DNA of 64,000 nucleotides from Geitlerinema sp. PCC 7407 (GTDB lineage Bacteria; Cyanobacteriota; Cyanobacteriia; PCC-7407): assembly GCF_000317045.1 (NCBI RefSeq), contig NC_019703.1, forward strand, positions 2,964,501 through 3,028,500, given 5' to 3'. Below, in pieces: positions 61,862-64,000 of the stretch. The position numbers were made by a program, and so were the translations under genes. Positions within the stretch are counted from its first letter, which is position 1. The number at the start of each line of letters is the position of its first letter. Below the pieces are notes generated by a model, which was not told the DNA's origin, did not search any database, and saw only the letters and a list, made by a program, of their open reading frames with translations.

Positions 61862-62788
61862 CTAGAGGGGGGCACTCGGGGGCTCGCCCATGGGCAGGGT
61901 CAGGCGCGTGCGGGTTTTGGTGGGAGCCTTGGGATCGTCGGTTTCGAGGGGGGCGCTCAGCAAATCGAGGGTGCCGCCCAGGACGCTGGCGATCGCCTGG
62001 GCCATCAGGAAGCGCATTCCCGGCGAGAGCTTGGTCCAGGGAGCGCCTTCGGGAGACACTTGCAGCTGCTCAAGGCGCAGAGGCTCCTGGAGGGCGATCG
62101 CCGGCCGCTCATCTTCGATTTCGAACACCACCCAGTCGCCGCTGACCGTGCTCTTGAGCGTGACATAGCCCTCATTCATCAGAGTGAGGGGAATGTCGAG
62201 CAGATTGAGCAGCACCTGCTGGAGGCAGCGGGCATCCGTCTGGACGTAGAGATGGGCATCAATGGGCTCTAGGGTCAGGCGAATGCCGCGATTGGCGGCT
62301 TGCAGGTGGGTGAGGTGATAAAGCTCATCGAGCAGGCTCGCGACGTAGACGGGCCGGATCTGGGGCGGAAAGGTGCCGTGCTCCAGCTTGGAGACACCAA
62401 TCACTTCGTCGAGCTGCTCGACCATCTTGAGCAGGGTCTCGTGGGCTTGGCCAATGAATTCACGCTCCTCCTCGGGGCTGTCGCACAGGTCGGACTCGAT
62501 GAGCTGTAGCAACCCCAAAACGCTGTTGAGGGGCGATCGCAGTTCGTGGGACGTCCGGGCCAAAAAACCACTCTTGAAGAGAGCATTTTCGCTGGCAGCT
62601 TGGTAGGCCAGCTGAGCTTGGCGGACCTGGCTACGCATGCGATCGATGAGCTGGTCCGCGGCGCTGCCGTCAGCCCCAGTAGACTTGGCGGCGGAACTGC
62701 GGGGCTTGTGGCGCAGCGATCGCGCTTTGAGCAACCATCCCAGCACACTGCCCATTCCGAGTCCAACGATTAGCAACGCCCAGGGCAT
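61862..62788 (-). CDS. Histidine-kinase-like protein with degenerate ATPase domain
   Basis: This 308-aa protein has one N-terminal membrane helix, a basic linker, and a dimerisation/phosphoacceptor block with His81 in LARTSHELRSPLNSVLGLL. The HATPase-like half is altered: the N-box is LLNLLDIPLTLMNEG, where an Asn is expected in the second half. The G1 position reads IEDERPAI rather than DxGxG, and no clear GxGLGL is seen. It may be a pseudo-kinase or rely on a partner. No response regulator is adjacent. The ATG at 62788 is kept. Confidence 0.8.
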   Translation of the reverse strand: MPWALLIVGLGMGSVLGWLLKARSLRHKPRSSAAKSTGADGSAADQLIDRMRSQVRQAQLAYQAASENALFKSGFLARTSHELRSPLNSVLGLLQLIESDLCDSPEEEREFIGQAHETLLKMVEQLDEVIGVSKLEHGTFPPQIRPVYVASLLDELYHLTHLQAANRGIRLTLEPIDAHLYVQTDARCLQQVLLNLLDIPLTLMNEGYVTLKSTVSGDWVVFEIEDERPAIALQEPLRLEQLQVSPEGAPWTKLSPGMRFLMAQAIASVLGGTLDLLSAPLETDDPKAPTKTRTRLTLPMGEPPSAPL

Positions 62789-62968
62789 GGGTCTTGAGCT
62801 CCTTTTGTGAAAGTGATCGGGGCCGTGAAGTCCAACTTGAGGGGCATTTGCTGCCTAGCTGACTAGTTCAGATAACTTTGACCGTTTTTTGAGGGGCGAT
62901 CGCCCCCATCCGATCGCCCCTCATCCTAAGATGAGACGCAAGAACTAGAGGGCTTCCAAGGGCAGATT

Positions 62969-63751
62969 ATGGTTCGATATCTAGCGGTGCTGCGGCTGTT
63001 TTGGAGTACGGCGATCGCTGCCGAAATGGAATATCGCCTTAACTTTGTTTTAGCGGCCCTCAGCAGCCTAGGTGGTTTTCTAGGCAGCCTCTTCGGCCTG
63101 TTTCTCTTTTACCAAACCGGCTATACCTTTTCGGGCTGGAGCTGGAACGAAGCCCTCGTCGTGCTGGGCATCTTCACCCTGCTACAAGGCTTCTCAGCGA
63201 CCTTTCTTGTGCCCAATCTCAGCCGCATCGTTCGCCATGTCCAAGAAGGGACTCTCGATTTTCTGCTGCTCAAACCTCTCAGCAGCCAGTTTTGGCTTTC
63301 GACCCGAATGATCTCTCCCTGGGGATTTCCAGATTTGGCCTTTGGAGTGATTTTGGTGATTTACGCAGGCTGGAAGCTGGGGCTGTCGCCTTGGCGCTAT
63401 GTGGGAGGCATTTTCCCCCTCTTGCTAGCGTTGATGAGCCTGTACAGTCTCTGGTTCATGCTGGGAGCCACAAGCATCTGGTTTGTCAAAATCTACAACA
63501 CCACCGAAGTCCTGCGGGGCCTGATAGAGGCGGGGCGCTATCCCATCGTGGCCTATCCGGCTGCCTATCGCATCTTTTTTACCTTTGTGGTGCCCGTAGC
63601 GTTTCTCACCACCGTACCGGCTGAGGCAATTTTGGGCCGGGGCGACTGGCTGTGGTATCTCGGTTCTGGCAGTCTGGCGATCGCCCTTTTCCTCGGGTCC
63701 ATCGGTCTTTGGCGCTTTGCCCTGCGCTTTTATACCAGTGCCTCTAGCTAG
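62969..63751 (+). CDS. ABC-2 type transporter permease
   Basis: This 260-aa protein has six predicted membrane helices. It resembles the ABC-2 family 6 group: an amphipathic start (LRLFWSTAIAAEMEYRLNFV), VRHVQEGTLDFLLLKPLSSQ and RGLIEAGRYPIVAYPAAYRIF. Such permeases work with an ABC ATPase in export of lipids, polysaccharides or drugs. The partner ATPase is not adjacent. ATG 62969 begins the frame. Downstream is the convergent ndhH. Confidence 0.88.
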   Translation: MVRYLAVLRLFWSTAIAAEMEYRLNFVLAALSSLGGFLGSLFGLFLFYQTGYTFSGWSWNEALVVLGIFTLLQGFSATFLVPNLSRIVRHVQEGTLDFLLLKPLSSQFWLSTRMISPWGFPDLAFGVILVIYAGWKLGLSPWRYVGGIFPLLLALMSLYSLWFMLGATSIWFVKIYNTTEVLRGLIEAGRYPIVAYPAAYRIFFTFVVPVAFLTTVPAEAILGRGDWLWYLGSGSLAIALFLGSIGLWRFALRFYTSASS

Positions 63752-63834
63752 GGGCCAGCCAATCGAAAGGGCGATCGCCCAACAAAAAACCCCAAGCCAG
63801 CGGCCCGGGGCGAGGATGCAATTCTAGGGGCAGC

Positions 63835-63856
63835 GCCAGGGGCGATCGCCCCTGGC
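63835..63856. terminator. 22-bp perfect HIP1-cored palindrome downstream of ndhH
   Basis: GCCAGGGGCGA followed by its exact reverse complement. It lies 11 bp after the ndhH stop codon on the minus strand. A T tract is lacking, so its action as a terminator is uncertain. Confidence 0.5.
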
Positions 63857-63867
63857 ACCGACAGCTT

Positions 63868-64000
63868 CTAGCGATCGACCGATCCCATGATGATGTCGAT
63901 ACTGCCCAAAATTGCCATAATATCCGCTACCTTCACGCCGCGCAGCAGGTGAGGCAGCACCTGGAGATTGTTGAAATCCGCCGCCCGGATCTTCCAGCGC
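63868..64000 (-). CDS. ndhH: NAD(P)H-quinone oxidoreductase subunit H, C-terminal part
   Basis: The window edge cuts this gene; the last 43 codons are present. They read [20 protein letters not shown], then [20 protein letters not shown] and VDR before TAG (63868-63870). This is the conserved NdhH end, including [14 protein letters not shown]. NdhH is part of the quinone-binding peripheral arm of the thylakoid NDH-1 complex. Confidence 0.95.
   Translation of the reverse strand, partial: RWKIRAADFNNLQVLPHLLRGVKVADIMAILGSIDIIMGSVDR

Overview
This window is from a cyanobacterium. The octamer GCGATCGC (HIP1) recurs throughout, inside genes and in terminator stems. The gene content also fits: an NdhH C-terminus at the right edge, the GlcE/GlcF glycolate dehydrogenase subunits, CbiT, an ABA4-like protein, DUF4278 and DUF4912 proteins, PEP-CTERM proteins and a HetP-family protein. 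The genome is GC-rich by eye, with AT-rich intergenic stretches. I found no tRNA, rRNA or CRISPR array. HetC-like and HetP-like genes do not prove heterocyst formation, because both families also occur in non-heterocystous strains.

Region 1 (about 0.5-22 kb) is an accessory region devoted to making and exporting peptides and proteins. It holds two RTX (calcium-binding nonapeptide) proteins at 492-1583 and 4094-4954. A 106-aa precursor-like peptide at 1968-2288 carries two copies of the ten-residue block TTLALGEEGG. It is convergent with an ATP-grasp ligase gene (2374-3276), which lies in a tight same-strand row with a peptidyl-prolyl isomerase and the second RTX gene. This looks like a graspetide (omega-ester RiPP) locus of the TTxxxxEE, plesiocin-like type. 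Next come two tandem double-glycine leader peptides (5210-5518, 5606-5914). A third (6170-6521 plus 8322-8384) appears to be split inside its leader by an IS200/IS605-type element carrying tnpA and tnpB. Two exporter clusters follow. The first is a HetC-like ABC exporter with an intact C39 peptidase, a LysM-HlyD fusion adaptor and a HetP-like protein. The second is an operon of peptidyl-prolyl isomerase, an ABC exporter whose C39-like domain has lost its catalytic residues (HlyB-like), and an HlyD adaptor. The reading I favour is that the C39 exporter trims and exports the double-glycine peptides, the C39-dead exporter moves the RTX proteins, and the isomerases assist folding or presentation. 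No TolC is present in the window.

Region 2 (about 23-33 kb) is mostly chromosomal housekeeping: a small zinc-ribbon protein, rlmN, glcF-glcE, a phytase-like esterase lipoprotein, a Pmp3/YqaE peptide, a four-helix holin-like protein, a thioredoxin-TPR (YbbN-like) protein and a GPH-family sugar symporter. A tandem repeat block follows at 32.88-33.17 kb.

Region 3 (about 33-43 kb) mixes ordinary and odd genes: a secreted TPR protein, a lower-GC two-gene cassette encoding a glycine-zipper protein and a small helical partner, a PEP-CTERM GDSL lipase, an HD hydrolase, an orphan MalK-type ATPase, a 31-aa single-span microprotein missed by length cutoffs, an ABA4-like protein, a CDP-alcohol phosphatidyltransferase, a RibK-like protein, a DUF4278 protein, and a membrane-anchored coiled coil ending in a RelE-like domain.

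Region 4 (about 43.7-64 kb) is mainly metabolism and envelope: a tandem PTPS/QueD protein, phosphoglycerate mutase, a MacB-type ATPase, an Orn/Lys/Arg decarboxylase, cbiT, cdsA, a DUF2993 protein, a DUF4912 protein, a DegT aminotransferase, an ABC1/UbiB kinase-like protein, secA, a diheme cytochrome c, a GNAT acetyltransferase, a histidine-kinase-like protein with a degenerate ATPase domain, an ABC-2 permease and the 3' end of ndhH.
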